NCBI RefSeq assembly: GCF_004217315.1 | Contig: NZ_SGWR01000004.1 | Location: 82,718 to 146,717, forward strand | DNA length: 64,000 nt | Reading direction: 5' to 3' | Source: Corticibacter populi | Lineage (GTDB): Bacteria; Pseudomonadota; Gammaproteobacteria; Burkholderiales; Burkholderiaceae_C | Shown here: one piece after another, positions 1 to 10,166 of the stretch | Numbering within the stretch: the first letter of the stretch is position 1 | How the letters are laid out: each line of letters begins with the position of its first letter | Made by a program: the position numbers and the translations under genes | Notes under the pieces: model-generated | Told to the model about the DNA's origin: nothing | The model's input: only the letters and a program-made list of their open reading frames with translations | The model's database searches: none

Positions 1-420
1 GAGGTGGTCAACACGGCCACGGCCGAAGGCACGCCGCCGGGCGGCGGCACGCCAGTGCCGTCGGATCCGTCGACGGTGACCACGCCGCTGACGGCGGCGC
101 CTGCGCTGAGCATCGTCAAGAGCTCGACGGCGGTGGGCGCGACGGTGGGCTCGACGATCGAGTACAGCTTCCTGGTGACGAACACGGGCAACGTGGACCT
201 GACCGCCGTGGTGGTCAAGGATGCGAAGCTGGGCGCGGACATCGCGGTGGGCGACCTGGCAGCCGGAGCGAGCGCGACGGTGACGGGCAGCTACACGCTG
301 ACGGCGGCGGACTTCGCCGCAGGCGAGGTGGTCAACACGGCCACGGCCGAAGGCACGCCGCCGGGCGGCGGCACGCCAGTGCCGTCGGATCCGTCGACGG
401 TGACCACGCCGCTGACGGCG
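1..420 (+). repeat. Direct DNA repeat, 324-bp period, in the DUF11 region
   Basis: Bases 1-96 recur without a mismatch at 325-420, giving a period of 324 bp (108 codons). The second copy breaks off at 420, where the sequence switches to the next repeat family. The window starts inside the array, so more copies may lie upstream. The period is a multiple of three and keeps the frame. Confidence 0.9.
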
Positions 421-3087
421 AATGTTATCGATGCGGTCGATGACGGCTTCGGCCCAGTCAACGGTGGCATGGGCGGCAGTGCGGGCAATGCCTATGACAA
501 CGACACGCTCAACGGCCAGCCGGTCGACGTGGCGGCGATCGTCGGTACGGTGCTGACGCCGGCAACGCCAGTCAATGGCGGTCCGGTGCCGACGCTGGAT
601 GCGGCCACGGGAGTGGTGACGGTGCCGGCGGGCACGCCGGCTGGCGACTACACGATCGTCTACCAGATCTGCGAGGCACTGAACCCGGCGAACTGCGACA
701 CGGCCATCATCACGGTAACGGTGGAGGCGCCGAGCATTGACGCAGTCGATGACGGCTTCGGCCCGATCAACGGCGGCATGGGCGGCAGTGCGGGCAATGC
801 CTATGACAACGACACGCTCAACGGCCAGCCGGTCGACGTGGCGGCGATCGTCGGTACGGTGCTGACGCCGGCAACGCCAGTCAATGGCGGTTCGGTGCCG
901 ACGCTGGATGCGGCCACGGGAGTGGTGACGGTGCCGGCAGGCACGCCGGCTGGCGACTACACGATCGTCTACCAGATCTGCGAGGCGCTGAACCCGGTGA
1001 ACTGCGACACGGCCACCATCACGGTGACGGTGGAGGCGCCACTGATCGAGGCGACGGACGATCCGCTGGGCACCTTCGAGGGCACGGGCGGTGATCAGGT
1101 GGCAGGCAACGCCTTTGACAACGATCGCATCAATGGTGTGGTGATCGTGCCGTCGCAGGTTACGGGCGAAATACTGACGCCTGCCGCGTCGATCAGCGGC
1201 GGCGCGGTGCCGGTGCTTGATCCGGCCACCGGGGTGGTGACGATTCCGGCGGGTACGCCGTCGGGCGACTACACCATCACCTACCGCATCTGCGAAGTGC
1301 TGAACCCGACGAACTGCGACACCGCTTCGGTGACGGTGACGGTGGAGGTGAATGCCAACCTGCTGCGCATCACCAAGGCTGCGGGCGTGCGCACGGTGGT
1401 GATCGGTGATCTGGTACGCTATACCCTGACGGTGGAGAACGTGGGCACGACGCAGGTACAGAACGCCAACGTGATCGATACGCCGCCGGCCGGCTTCACG
1501 TATGTCGAGGGCTCGCTCAATGCCGCCGACGACGATGGCGCGGTGACGGTTTCGGGCCAGTCCCCGCTGCGTTTTGATGGCATTGATCTGGCGGCAGGGC
1601 GCACGGCAACCTTGAGCTATCTGATGCGCGTTGGTGCCGGTGTGCGCCCAGGCACGCACCAGAACCAGGCCCAGGCCTATTCGTCCACGGGCGAGCCGAT
1701 CTCGAACATCGCTACGGCGGCGGTGGAGCTGACGTCCGACCCGCTGTTCGAAGACAGCCTGATCTTCGGCACGGTGTTCGATGATCGCGATGGCGACGGC
1801 TGGCAGGACAGTGCGACGCTGAGTGGCGTGGCGGTGCAGGGCGGTTTCGCTCCGGGTGCCTATGTGGCGAATTCGACCATGGTCGACCGCGGCACCGGTC
1901 ACGAGCCGGAGCCGGACGCCAGTTCGCCATTGCTGCACGGTATTGCGATTGGCGGCATCTCCGCACGCCAGTCGGTGGCCGATCCGGCCGAGCGGCACCA
2001 GGTGGTGGTGCGCCAACGCCTGAGCGAGCTGGCCTTCACGGATGACTTCGTGCTGACCAGCGAGCAGGGGGTGACCGTGCGCATGGATGCGGCGGGCAAC
2101 ACCACGGTGGAGAAGTCCGGCGAAGCCGCCAAAGGCTTGAACGCCGCCGCACCAAGTGTCGAACGCCGCGTGGCGGTGACGGAAGGTGGCTATGTGGTGG
2201 ACTATGTGATCCGCAACGAAGGCATCGATGAGCGCGGCATTCCGGGCGTGCGCATCGCCTCGGTGGAAGGCCTGCTGATCGAGACCGACCAATACGGCCG
2301 CTACCACATCGTCGATGTGCATGGTGGCGAGTGGCGGCGCGGTCGCAATTTCATCCTGAAGGTCGATCCGTCCACGCTGCCTGCCGGTGCCGAGTTCACC
2401 ACCGACAACCCGTTGCTGCGCCGCATCACCCCGGGCGTGCCGGTGCGCTTCGACTGGGGCGTGAAGCTGCCGGTGCAGCCTATTCCTGTTGGTCGTGAGG
2501 AGGTCGAGCTGGAACTGGGCGAAGTGCTCTTCGCGCCCGGCAGCGCCGAGCTGCGCGCGGAGTACCAGCCGGTGCTCGGCCAGATTGCCGAGCGCATCAC
2601 CGGGTACCGCGGCGGTGAGATCCTGATCAGCGCCGCTGGTGATACCGAAGGACTGGCCTTCCAGCGCGCCGAAGCCGTGCGCGATGCCTTGCTGCAGTCG
2701 CTCGATGCCGAGGTGGCCAAGGCGCTGCGGGTGAGCCTGCGCACGCAGATCGATGATCCGCACGCCTTCGTGGCGGGCGTCACCGAAGGTGGAGCGCTGC
2801 TGGGCACGGTGCTGTTCGATACCGACAAGTCCAGCATACGGCCCGAGTTCGAGCCTCTGCTCGACAAGATCGCCGAGCGCCTGCAGCGCGCCGGCGGCGG
2901 CCGGGTGGGCATCGTCGGCCATACCGATGTGCGCGGCTCCCACGCCTACAACACGGCGCTGGGCCTGCGCCGTGCGAAGGCAGTGTATGACGCGCTGGAG
3001 CGGCGCCTGAGCCCCGAGCTGCGGACCAAGGTCCGTGTGGACATCAATGACGACCCGGCTGCTCCAGTCGGTGGCGCGCGCCAGTGA
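1..3087 (+). CDS. DUF11-repeat surface protein with two C-terminal OmpA-like domains (5' partial)
   Basis: The frame is open from base 1, so the true start lies upstream; 1028 residues are visible. Residues about 35-140 form a DUF11-type Ig-like repeat, and the start of another copy precedes it. Residues about 142-448 hold three roughly 103-residue repeats beginning with a V-D-D-x-F-G-P-like stretch. A second DUF11 domain spans about 450-570, followed by an SdrD-B-like piece with an [11 protein letters not shown] motif near 595. Two OmpA-like peptidoglycan-binding domains end the protein (about 835-910 and 930-1015); the second has the usual GHTDVRGS core. I infer an envelope protein held to peptidoglycan by its C-terminus with repeats reaching outward. 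The stop overlaps a possible GTG start of the barrel gene, so the two are probably co-translated. The exact role is unknown. Confidence 0.8.
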   Translation, partial: EVVNTATAEGTPPGGGTPVPSDPSTVTTPLTAAPALSIVKSSTAVGATVGSTIEYSFLVTNTGNVDLTAVVVKDAKLGADIAVGDLAAGASATVTGSYTLTAADFAAGEVVNTATAEGTPPGGGTPVPSDPSTVTTPLTANVIDAVDDGFGPVNGGMGGSAGNAYDNDTLNGQPVDVAAIVGTVLTPATPVNGGPVPTLDAATGVVTVPAGTPAGDYTIVYQICEALNPANCDTAIITVTVEAPSIDAVDDGFGPINGGMGGSAGNAYDNDTLNGQPVDVAAIVGTVLTPATPVNGGSVPTLDAATGVVTVPAGTPAGDYTIVYQICEALNPVNCDTATITVTVEAPLIEATDDPLGTFEGTGGDQVAGNAFDNDRINGVVIVPSQVTGEILTPAASISGGAVPVLDPATGVVTIPAGTPSGDYTITYRICEVLNPTNCDTASVTVTVEVNANLLRITKAAGVRTVVIGDLVRYTLTVENVGTTQVQNANVIDTPPAGFTYVEGSLNAADDDGAVTVSGQSPLRFDGIDLAAGRTATLSYLMRVGAGVRPGTHQNQAQAYSSTGEPISNIATAAVELTSDPLFEDSLIFGTVFDDRDGDGWQDSATLSGVAVQGGFAPGAYVANSTMVDRGTGHEPEPDASSPLLHGIAIGGISARQSVADPAERHQVVVRQRLSELAFTDDFVLTSEQGVTVRMDAAGNTTVEKSGEAAKGLNAAAPSVERRVAVTEGGYVVDYVIRNEGIDERGIPGVRIASVEGLLIETDQYGRYHIVDVHGGEWRRGRNFILKVDPSTLPAGAEFTTDNPLLRRITPGVPVRFDWGVKLPVQPIPVGREEVELELGEVLFAPGSAELRAEYQPVLGQIAERITGYRGGEILISAAGDTEGLAFQRAEAVRDALLQSLDAEVAKALRVSLRTQIDDPHAFVAGVTEGGALLGTVLFDTDKSSIRPEFEPLLDKIAERLQRAGGGRVGIVGHTDVRGSHAYNTALGLRRAKAVYDALERRLSPELRTKVRVDINDDPAAPVGGARQ
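427..1347 (+). repeat. Three tandem ~309-bp coding repeats
   Basis: Units start near 427, 736 and 1045. The first two are nearly identical in DNA, with long mismatch-free runs such as the stretch from the GGCATGGGCGGCAG motif to the middle of the unit. The third is diverged but keeps the order of motifs at protein level. This points to recent duplication of the first two copies. Confidence 0.85.
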
Positions 3088-3095
3088 GGAGCCGG

Positions 3096-6000
3096 ATGAT
3101 GAAGAAGCCAATGAAGATGAAGCTGCTCGACTGCGCCCTGATCGGCGTGTTTGCCAGCATGGCGGCTGCGGCCTCCGTGGCCAGGGCGCAGGAGGGGGTA
3201 CCGCAGCAGGAGCAGGCCTCCGCCCAGCCCGGGCCCGACGTGCAATGCACCGATGGCCGCTGCCAGTCGGCCGAAGGCCTGTTGTTCAAGCTGCGCACGC
3301 GCAGCTATGACCAGCCCGCCACCGCAGGCGCCGATGCGCAAGCGGGCAGCCGTGCATTGCAGGCCGATCGCCGCGCCACCATTGCGCTGGACGAGCCGGG
3401 CAAGGCCACCGTGCAGGGCAAGTTCGCCATCGACCTGCCCGGCGGCGGCATCATCTGGGCCACCGAAGATCCGACCCTTGGCGAGGCCGAGCTGACGATC
3501 TCCGCGCCCAGCATCGTACCGTTCGATGGCAGGCGCATCACCAAGCCGGTGCAGTTCTACCTGCGCAGCAACTATCCGGCCTTCGTGCAGCGCTATGAGC
3601 TGAGCATCTACCGCGCGGCCGATGCCGACCTGATCGAACCTCTGGTGCAATTGCCGCTGGCGGTGGCGGCCGTCAGCCAGCTCGAGTGGGATGGCGCGCT
3701 GCCCGCGCGCTACCGTTACCGCACCGGTGACGAGCTGGTGTATGTGCTGCGTGCCTACGATGCCGAAGGCAATTTCGACGAAACCTACCCGCGCAGCCTG
3801 CAACTGGCCAGCCCCGAAGAGGCCGAGCGCGGTTCGCAATTGCTGCGCGACAGCGCGCAGCAGGCTCTGGGCACATCCCTGACCACGGCCGAAGCCCAGA
3901 CACAAAGTCTGCTCGCGACCGTCTTCGCCGAAAACGGCCTGCGTCAGCAGAACATCGGCATCTACGGCTCCCGCGTGCGCATTCAGGGTCGCAACATTCC
4001 CGATGGACAGCAGCTCTACATCAATGGCGAGAGCTATCCGGTCGATCTCGAGCGCAAGTTCGTCGCCGAATTCCTGATGCCGGTGGGGCATCATGCCTTC
4101 CAGATCGGGTTGGGCCAGCCCGGCGGCACGGCCGGGGCGCAGCAAGTTGGCGTCCAACGGAGCGCAGCGGGCGCCGTCGGCATGTACACGCTCAACGTCG
4201 ACGTGACCGGACGCTACTTCTTTGGCGTCGCCCTGGCCGACCTGACCATCTCGCAGAACAAGCACACCGGCTCGTCCGCGCCGTTTGCCAATGATGCGCG
4301 CTATGACGATGACGTCATCAGCGATGGCCGCCTGGCTTTCTACGGCAAGGCCAAGCTGCGCGGCAAGTACCTCATCACCGCGCAGGCGGACACCACGGAG
4401 CGGGATGTCAAAAAGCTCTTCAGCGGCTTCACTGACGCCGATCCGCAGGACATCTTCCGCCGTCTCGACCCGGACCTGTACTACCCGACCTATGGGGATG
4501 ACTCGACCACCTACCGTGATGTCGATACCATGGGCCGCTTCTACCTGCGCGCCGACTGGGACAAGAACCAGGCGCTCTGGGGCAATTACAGCACCGGCAT
4601 CACCGGCACCGAGTACGCGCAGTACAACCGCTCGCTTTACGGCGCGGCACTGAACTGGCGCACCAACAGCACCAACCGCTGGGGCGACCCGGTCACGCAG
4701 GCGCGAGCCTTTGGCTCCGAGGCCCAGACGGCGCCAGGCCGCAGCGAATTCATCGGCACCGGCGGCAGCCTTTACTACCTGCGCCATACCGATGTGCTGC
4801 CCGGCTCGGATACCGTCACGCTGGAAGTGCGCGACCGCACCACCGGCCGTGTCCAGACCAGCGTGACGCTGCAGCGCGGTGCTGATTACGAGATCGATGA
4901 ACTGCAGGGCCGCATCCTGCTCAGCCGCCCCCTGGCGCTCATCACCCGGGAAAACCTTCCGACGCTCACGCGCGACGTGCCACTCGATGGCTTCGAGCAG
5001 CGCCTGCTGGTCGACTACGAGTGGGTGCCCGCCGACTTCGATGCCGACGAAATCACGCTGGGCCTGCGCGGCAAGCACTGGTTTGGCGACCATGTCGGTG
5101 TGGGTGCCACCTACGTCGATGAGAATCGCGCCGGCGAGGACTACCGCCTGGTCGGAGCCGATGTCACGCTGCAGGCAGGCAAGGGCACTTACGTTAAGAT
5201 CGAGCACAGCAGGACCGAATCGACCAGCGTGCCGGTGTGGTTTTCCGACAATGGCGGCTTCGACTTCAGCCGCACCAACCCGGATGGCTCTCGCGACGGC
5301 AACGCCACCGCTGTCGAAGGGCGTGTCAACCTCAAGGAGATCGGCTGGACCGAACAGGAATGGACCGCCGCAGCCTGGCACCGCAAGGTCGATGAAGGCT
5401 ACTCTACCGGCCGTCAGGACACGGGCCAGGAAATCACCGAGTACGGTGCCGAGGTGCAGGGCCAGGTTACCGACGATGTGGGCGTGTATGCACGCTACAG
5501 CCGCGCCGAGCGGGGTGCCGAATCGCTCACGCAGGCGCAGCTCACCGGCGAGTGGCGCGTCAATGATGCCTCCACCGTGTCCGCCGAGATCCGCCGTGTC
5601 GAAGAAGAACGCACCAGCGGTGATGCCACCGGCACGCTCGGCGCGCTCAAGTACTCGCACCGTTTCGGCACCGCGCTGGAGCTGTACGGTATCGCCCAGC
5701 TCACGCTGGACGACGATGGCGGCGCCTACGAAGACAACGACGCTTACACGCTGGGTGGCAAATACCTGTTCGGCAACCTGTCGTCAGTGGGGGCCGAGGT
5801 CACCAGCGGTGACCGTGGCGATGCCGCGCAACTCAATGCCGAATACCGCCTCAGCCCCGAGCACACGCTCTACGGCGCCTACACCTATTCGACCGACACC
5901 ACTGCCTACGACTCGCTCTTCAACCCGAACAACCAGACAGGCTGGACACTGGGCCAGCGCTGGCGGCTCTCCAACCAGGTCAACATCTTCAACGAGCGCC

Positions 6001-6851
6001 AATCCCTCAAGGCACCCGATGAAAGCGGCCTGCAAGACACCTTCGGGCTGGATTTCTACCCCGGCGAGGGATGGCGCCTGGGCGTGACGCTCACCGATGG
6101 TGATCTCACCACCGATGGCGGCGGTACGGTCGATCGCCGGGCCGTGAGCATCAGCGCCGGCCGCACTTCGGCGGCCACCGACTGGCAGAGCAAGATCGAA
6201 TGGCGGCGCGACAGCGGCTTCGAGCGCCGCAAGCAATGGGTGCTGACCAACCGCCTGACCCACAAGATCGACGAAAGTTGGCGCATCGCCGCGCGCTTCA
6301 ACTACGCCGATACCGATGATCACATCGACCCGACGGCCGATGCCCGTTTCGTCGAAGGCAATTTCGGCTTTGCCTACCGGCCCTGGAACAACCAGCGCTG
6401 GGGCCTGTTCGGTCGCTACACCTACCTGTACGACCTGGCCAGCCTCGGCCAGCTCGGCGGCGCGCAGTACGACCAGAAGAGCCATGTGCTGTCCTTCGAA
6501 GGCGTGCACAAGCTCGACCAGAACTGGGAACTGGCCGCCAAGCTGGCGCGCCGCGAAGGCAAGGTGCGCTTTGGCCGCGGCGCGGGTGACTGGGCCGACT
6601 CGGCCGCCACCTTTGCCGCAGGCCAGATCCGCTACGACCTGCGCCAGCAATGGCACGCCCTGGCAGAGTACCGCGCCCTCAAGGTCAAGGATGGTGGTAT
6701 CAAGAAGGGCTTCCTGGTCGGGCTGGATCGTGACATCACCAAGAACTTCCGCATCGGCCTGGGCTACAACTTCACCGATTTCAGCGACAAGCTGACGGAC
6801 TTCGACTACGACCACAAGGGGTGGTTCATCAATCTGGTAGGAACCTACTGA
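3096..6851 (+). CDS. Large outer-membrane beta-barrel protein of unknown function
   Basis: The protein is about 1251 residues from the ATG at 3096, which has AGGAG just upstream; a GTG at 3084 that overlaps the previous stop is an alternative. An n-region rich in Lys/Met, a hydrophobic core and an A-R-A-Q cleavage site near residue 32 form a clear Sec signal peptide. Residues to about 370 look like periplasmic or extracellular beta-sandwich domains. The rest alternates aromatic and polar residues in strand-like hairpins and ends in a terminal Tyr, as expected for BAM-inserted barrels. I see no TonB box and no obvious plug motif, so it does not look like a standard TonB-dependent receptor. It sits between the OmpA-like protein and three exported DUF11 proteins, so a role as their anchor or exporter is possible. 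That role is inferred from position only. Confidence 0.7.
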   Translation: MMKKPMKMKLLDCALIGVFASMAAAASVARAQEGVPQQEQASAQPGPDVQCTDGRCQSAEGLLFKLRTRSYDQPATAGADAQAGSRALQADRRATIALDEPGKATVQGKFAIDLPGGGIIWATEDPTLGEAELTISAPSIVPFDGRRITKPVQFYLRSNYPAFVQRYELSIYRAADADLIEPLVQLPLAVAAVSQLEWDGALPARYRYRTGDELVYVLRAYDAEGNFDETYPRSLQLASPEEAERGSQLLRDSAQQALGTSLTTAEAQTQSLLATVFAENGLRQQNIGIYGSRVRIQGRNIPDGQQLYINGESYPVDLERKFVAEFLMPVGHHAFQIGLGQPGGTAGAQQVGVQRSAAGAVGMYTLNVDVTGRYFFGVALADLTISQNKHTGSSAPFANDARYDDDVISDGRLAFYGKAKLRGKYLITAQADTTERDVKKLFSGFTDADPQDIFRRLDPDLYYPTYGDDSTTYRDVDTMGRFYLRADWDKNQALWGNYSTGITGTEYAQYNRSLYGAALNWRTNSTNRWGDPVTQARAFGSEAQTAPGRSEFIGTGGSLYYLRHTDVLPGSDTVTLEVRDRTTGRVQTSVTLQRGADYEIDELQGRILLSRPLALITRENLPTLTRDVPLDGFEQRLLVDYEWVPADFDADEITLGLRGKHWFGDHVGVGATYVDENRAGEDYRLVGADVTLQAGKGTYVKIEHSRTESTSVPVWFSDNGGFDFSRTNPDGSRDGNATAVEGRVNLKEIGWTEQEWTAAAWHRKVDEGYSTGRQDTGQEITEYGAEVQGQVTDDVGVYARYSRAERGAESLTQAQLTGEWRVNDASTVSAEIRRVEEERTSGDATGTLGALKYSHRFGTALELYGIAQLTLDDDGGAYEDNDAYTLGGKYLFGNLSSVGAEVTSGDRGDAAQLNAEYRLSPEHTLYGAYTYSTDTTAYDSLFNPNNQTGWTLGQRWRLSNQVNIFNERQSLKAPDESGLQDTFGLDFYPGEGWRLGVTLTDGDLTTDGGGTVDRRAVSISAGRTSAATDWQSKIEWRRDSGFERRKQWVLTNRLTHKIDESWRIAARFNYADTDDHIDPTADARFVEGNFGFAYRPWNNQRWGLFGRYTYLYDLASLGQLGGAQYDQKSHVLSFEGVHKLDQNWELAAKLARREGKVRFGRGAGDWADSAATFAAGQIRYDLRQQWHALAEYRALKVKDGGIKKGFLVGLDRDITKNFRIGLGYNFTDFSDKLTDFDYDHKGWFINLVGTY

Positions 6852-8149
6852 TGGTGATTTCGGAATTTTCTTCCGGCCGATCGACCTGGTACTTCAGGGC
6901 ACTGTTCGCGGGGCTGGCCCTTGCCGCGACCGCGTCGACAGTCGGCGCACAGAACCTGATCATCAACCCGGGCTTCGAAGACCTGCCAGAAGATGAAGTT
7001 TCACTCCCCCCCAACTGGGGCAACAACATTGGATACTCCATTGCACCGTGGATCTTGGGCAGCGGTAACCAATCAAACGTCGTGAAGGTCAATGGCATCT
7101 TCGATTACGGCACTCGCGGGCCCTGGCTGGACGCCGATCCGGCCACCGGAGCAGGCGTGGTCCAGCATTATCTGGATATTTCTGGCGGGGCCAATGATTT
7201 CTATCAGGCTTTTGCGGTACCGACGTGCGGTGGCGCGATTCCCGGAGAAACCCGCGAGGCGACATTCTCCGGCTGGTTCTCTACCCGTGACAATCGTTCC
7301 GGCACTGGCGGCATCACCATTCGGGCTGGCGAGGGTCTGACGGGGACCGTTCTTGCCGCCGCCACCGCCAGTCTGTCCGCACCGGTGTCTCCACAGACAT
7401 CGGCGAGCGTCCCTTGGGTTCAGATCGGAGGTACCGTGGAGGTGCCATCCGGGAGCATGGTGTCGTTCGTGGTGGCGATGGACAACGACGTCAATTTTGA
7501 CCAGGCGTTTCTGAGTTTCAGCTCCGCATCGTGTGCCACCACGCAATTGACGCTTGCCAAGTCATGGGTCAATGCCTCCATAGGCGATACCGCGACGGTG
7601 ACCGTCGCCCGTGGTGGCTCGCAAATCGGCAGTTTGCCGGCTGTTGCCGACGCACATACCGAAACCGACGCCAGTGCAACACCGGTGGTGGTGTATGAGG
7701 GCGAAGTCCTTGAGTTGGCTGAAGTGGTGGGTGCAGGCAATGCGAGCCAGTACGATACGGTCTTTGCTTGTACCGGTGGCGGCGTGCTCAACGGGACGCA
7801 GTTGACGGTTGGCAATGCCAGCGATCCGATCACATGCACGGTGACCAACGAGGGGCCAGATGCGGATCTGCGCGTTCAGAAGACAAGCAATGTCGCTGCC
7901 GTTGGAAGTGGTGGTGAGGTGACATACACCATCCAGGTCACCAATGATGGCCCCTATGCAGCCGATGGCGCTGTGGTGACTGATCCGGAGATCAATGGTT
8001 TGAATTGCACGGAGGCTGCTTGCTCGCCAGGCTCCGGGGCCGCATGCCCAGCGAGTCTGACCGTGGCGCAATTGCAAGCAGGCGTGGCCATTCCGGTTCT
8101 GCCGGTCGGTGGCGAGATTGATATCACCTTGACTTGCACTGTGCAGTGA
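6851..8149 (+). CDS. Exported DUF11-domain protein
   Basis: This 432-residue protein starts at the ATG overlapping the barrel stop (TGATG), which implies translational coupling. A Sec signal peptide ends near V-G-A-Q at about residue 34. The N-terminal part begins with a NPGFED-like motif seen in secreted carbohydrate-binding-like or jellyroll modules. Residues about 230-335 form a beta domain with paired cysteines. The last ~95 residues are a DUF11 module with a Cys pattern (GLNC, ACSPG, CP, LTCT) that recurs in the next two genes. There is no transmembrane anchor, LPXTG or PEP-CTERM motif. The function is unknown; secretion or surface display is inferred. Confidence 0.7.
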   Translation: MVISEFSSGRSTWYFRALFAGLALAATASTVGAQNLIINPGFEDLPEDEVSLPPNWGNNIGYSIAPWILGSGNQSNVVKVNGIFDYGTRGPWLDADPATGAGVVQHYLDISGGANDFYQAFAVPTCGGAIPGETREATFSGWFSTRDNRSGTGGITIRAGEGLTGTVLAAATASLSAPVSPQTSASVPWVQIGGTVEVPSGSMVSFVVAMDNDVNFDQAFLSFSSASCATTQLTLAKSWVNASIGDTATVTVARGGSQIGSLPAVADAHTETDASATPVVVYEGEVLELAEVVGAGNASQYDTVFACTGGGVLNGTQLTVGNASDPITCTVTNEGPDADLRVQKTSNVAAVGSGGEVTYTIQVTNDGPYAADGAVVTDPEINGLNCTEAACSPGSGAACPASLTVAQLQAGVAIPVLPVGGEIDITLTCTVQ

Positions 8150-8282
8150 CCGAGCTGTTTAAGGCTCCGTTTGTTGAGGCCGCCGGAGTCAATGGGTGGT
8201 TTTGTTGGGGTATATCAGAGGACATTTCGGTCTTACCCGATACCGCACACCATAATTTTTATGTATCAAGAATGAGTTGAAA

Positions 8283-10013
8283 ATGCACGTCGCAAGCAAA
8301 AGACACAAAGACCATTCAGAATTTCATGGCAATGGCCATGTTGTTTCATGGGCCCTGCTGCTTTTGACGGGATTCATGGCACCAACTGCTGCCGTGAATG
8401 CCGCGGCCTATGCGAATGGCGGCTCTGGTGCCTACCGGGATGAAATCCTCTGGCTGACATGGGGTGGCGGCACCCTGGGTGTGCACGATCAGAACTTGGG
8501 AAACGGCTCGTCATCCTCAGCCACCATGGCAGTGGCTGCGAGCCTTGACCTCGCTGTGACTTGCTCGTTGGCAAATGCCGGAACCGCGTCCAATAGCAAT
8601 AATTTGAAAAGCTATCGCCCAGGGACATATGCTCTGGATTCATTGGACAATCTTTATTATTACGGCGCAGGTGGGAGCGGTAATCAGCTGATCAGTGGTA
8701 TTTACACGGCCAACGCGACCAAATCGTTCCGCATCAACTGTTTCGCCACGCTAGGAGGCGCTGCTTATCCGATCCCAGGGGTTGTCATGGCTGATGCCGA
8801 ATCCATGGCGGGTAACGGAACAGGTGACACGATGGAGGCCCCGCGCGAGTATGTGCAGGCGACGGCCGATGGCATCTGGAATATCGTCGAGATGTATCGC
8901 AATCCAGGCCGGACATATTATGCGCGCAAGAGCTCGAGTGGAAGCGGGCAAACCATTCGCTTTGGGCCTGGGGGTGAAGCGTCGCCCAGTGCGCCTGCAG
9001 CGGTGACTTTCCTGACGTTCAATCCCTCCGCTTATGCAGGCGCCAACTTGGAGGTTGGGGTGGACGTGTCCATGAAGGGAGGGGGCAATACGGCAGTTGC
9101 TGTCGGCCTTTTGGTTCCCAAGGCTGATTTTGGCGACGCGCCGGCGAGTTATGGCAGTGCCGGTCACTTGATACCCTCTCTGACGCCGGTTGCGGACGGG
9201 TTGGCGAGCAATGGCGTTTCCGTGGACATCAACCAGAGTTCCTTTCAGCTTGGCAGCTTGCAGCCACCCAGCACCAACTTTCTGGGCAGCGTCGGGCCGG
9301 ATGGCGAGTCGGCGCCTCAGTACAGCGCCGATGCGACTGGCGACAACAACAATGGCAGCGCGGGTGTGAACGAGGAGAATGCGTGGCCGTCAGCCTATGT
9401 CCTGACGGTCTCCCAGGCCAACCAATCGTTGGTCCAGTCGGTTGCTTGCAACGGGACCGGTAGTGTGGCTGGCTGGATTGATTTTGACCGCAATGGCACT
9501 TTTGATGCCGATGAGCGGGCTCAGGCGGCTTGCACGGGCGGCGCGGCGGCCCTGCAATGGACGCTGCCCAATGATGTACAGCCGGGCGACAGCTTTGTTC
9601 GGCTCCGCTATGCCACTGACGTGGACCAGATACAGTCCCCCATCGGCGTCGCAGACGACGGTGAAGTTGAAGATCACCAGATCAGCGTTGTGCTGCAGAC
9701 GGATCTTTCGATCAGCAAATCTGTTGTTCCTGAGCAGGCTACTGCCGGAAGCACGGTGACATACACGATAATTGCCAAGAATAACGGACAGGTGGCCGCA
9801 GACGGCGCGTTGGTCCAGGATCCGGCGGTGGCCGGGCTTGATTGCAATGCTGCCGTTCCGCTGTGCTCGGCAACGGGGGGCGCGGGCTGTCCGTCGGGCA
9901 CCATCAGTGTGAATGATCTTCGAGGGTCAGGGCTTGTCGTCAATCCATTCCCGGCCGGTGGAGAGGTCACTATCACATTGGCGTGCACGCTTGAATCATC
10001 GACGGGGCCATGA
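8283..10013 (+). CDS. Exported GEVED/DUF11-domain protein
   Basis: I chose the ATG at 8283 (576 residues); an in-frame TTG lies six bases upstream. A rather long, His-rich n-region precedes a hydrophobic segment and an A-V-N-A-A cleavage site near residue 40. The middle contains a DFGDAP-type start and a GWIDFDRNG to DDGEVEDH stretch typical of GEVED/CshA-like extracellular domains. The C-terminal ~100 residues are the same cysteine-bearing DUF11 module found in the neighbours. Base composition looks lower in GC than most of the window by eye. It is separated from the previous gene by 133 bp and may have its own promoter. Role unknown. Confidence 0.7.
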   Translation: MHVASKRHKDHSEFHGNGHVVSWALLLLTGFMAPTAAVNAAAYANGGSGAYRDEILWLTWGGGTLGVHDQNLGNGSSSSATMAVAASLDLAVTCSLANAGTASNSNNLKSYRPGTYALDSLDNLYYYGAGGSGNQLISGIYTANATKSFRINCFATLGGAAYPIPGVVMADAESMAGNGTGDTMEAPREYVQATADGIWNIVEMYRNPGRTYYARKSSSGSGQTIRFGPGGEASPSAPAAVTFLTFNPSAYAGANLEVGVDVSMKGGGNTAVAVGLLVPKADFGDAPASYGSAGHLIPSLTPVADGLASNGVSVDINQSSFQLGSLQPPSTNFLGSVGPDGESAPQYSADATGDNNNGSAGVNEENAWPSAYVLTVSQANQSLVQSVACNGTGSVAGWIDFDRNGTFDADERAQAACTGGAAALQWTLPNDVQPGDSFVRLRYATDVDQIQSPIGVADDGEVEDHQISVVLQTDLSISKSVVPEQATAGSTVTYTIIAKNNGQVAADGALVQDPAVAGLDCNAAVPLCSATGGAGCPSGTISVNDLRGSGLVVNPFPAGGEVTITLACTLESSTGP

Positions 10014-10166
10014 GCGTTCTTTGCCGTGCGCGGATGGCTGTATGGACATGGGCCCCACCTGCTCGGGGCCTGACCTGATTGTTCGCAAAGTGTCCATCGG
10101 GACACAGCCGAGGCGGGTCTTTGCCCGGCTGTCTGCAGGATCCAGATACCACAAAGGTTTCCCTGA
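10014..10166 (+). other. Intercistronic region with overlapping hairpins
   Basis: GTGTCC at 10090-10095 pairs with GGACAC at 10100-10105 around ATCG. ACAGCCG at 10104-10110 pairs with CGGCTGT at 10126-10132. The two stems share two bases, so they may exclude each other. Neither is followed by a T-tract, so an ordinary intrinsic terminator is unlikely. Confidence 0.35.

Noticed and set aside
1-1347. CRISPR or satellite interpretation of the repeats
   Set aside because: Units are 309-324 bp, multiples of three and continuous within one reading frame encoding DUF11-like domains.
2946-5660. 904-residue open frame antisense to the barrel gene
   Set aside because: It mirrors the codon structure of the plus-strand gene in GC-rich DNA, has no ribosome site and no domain.
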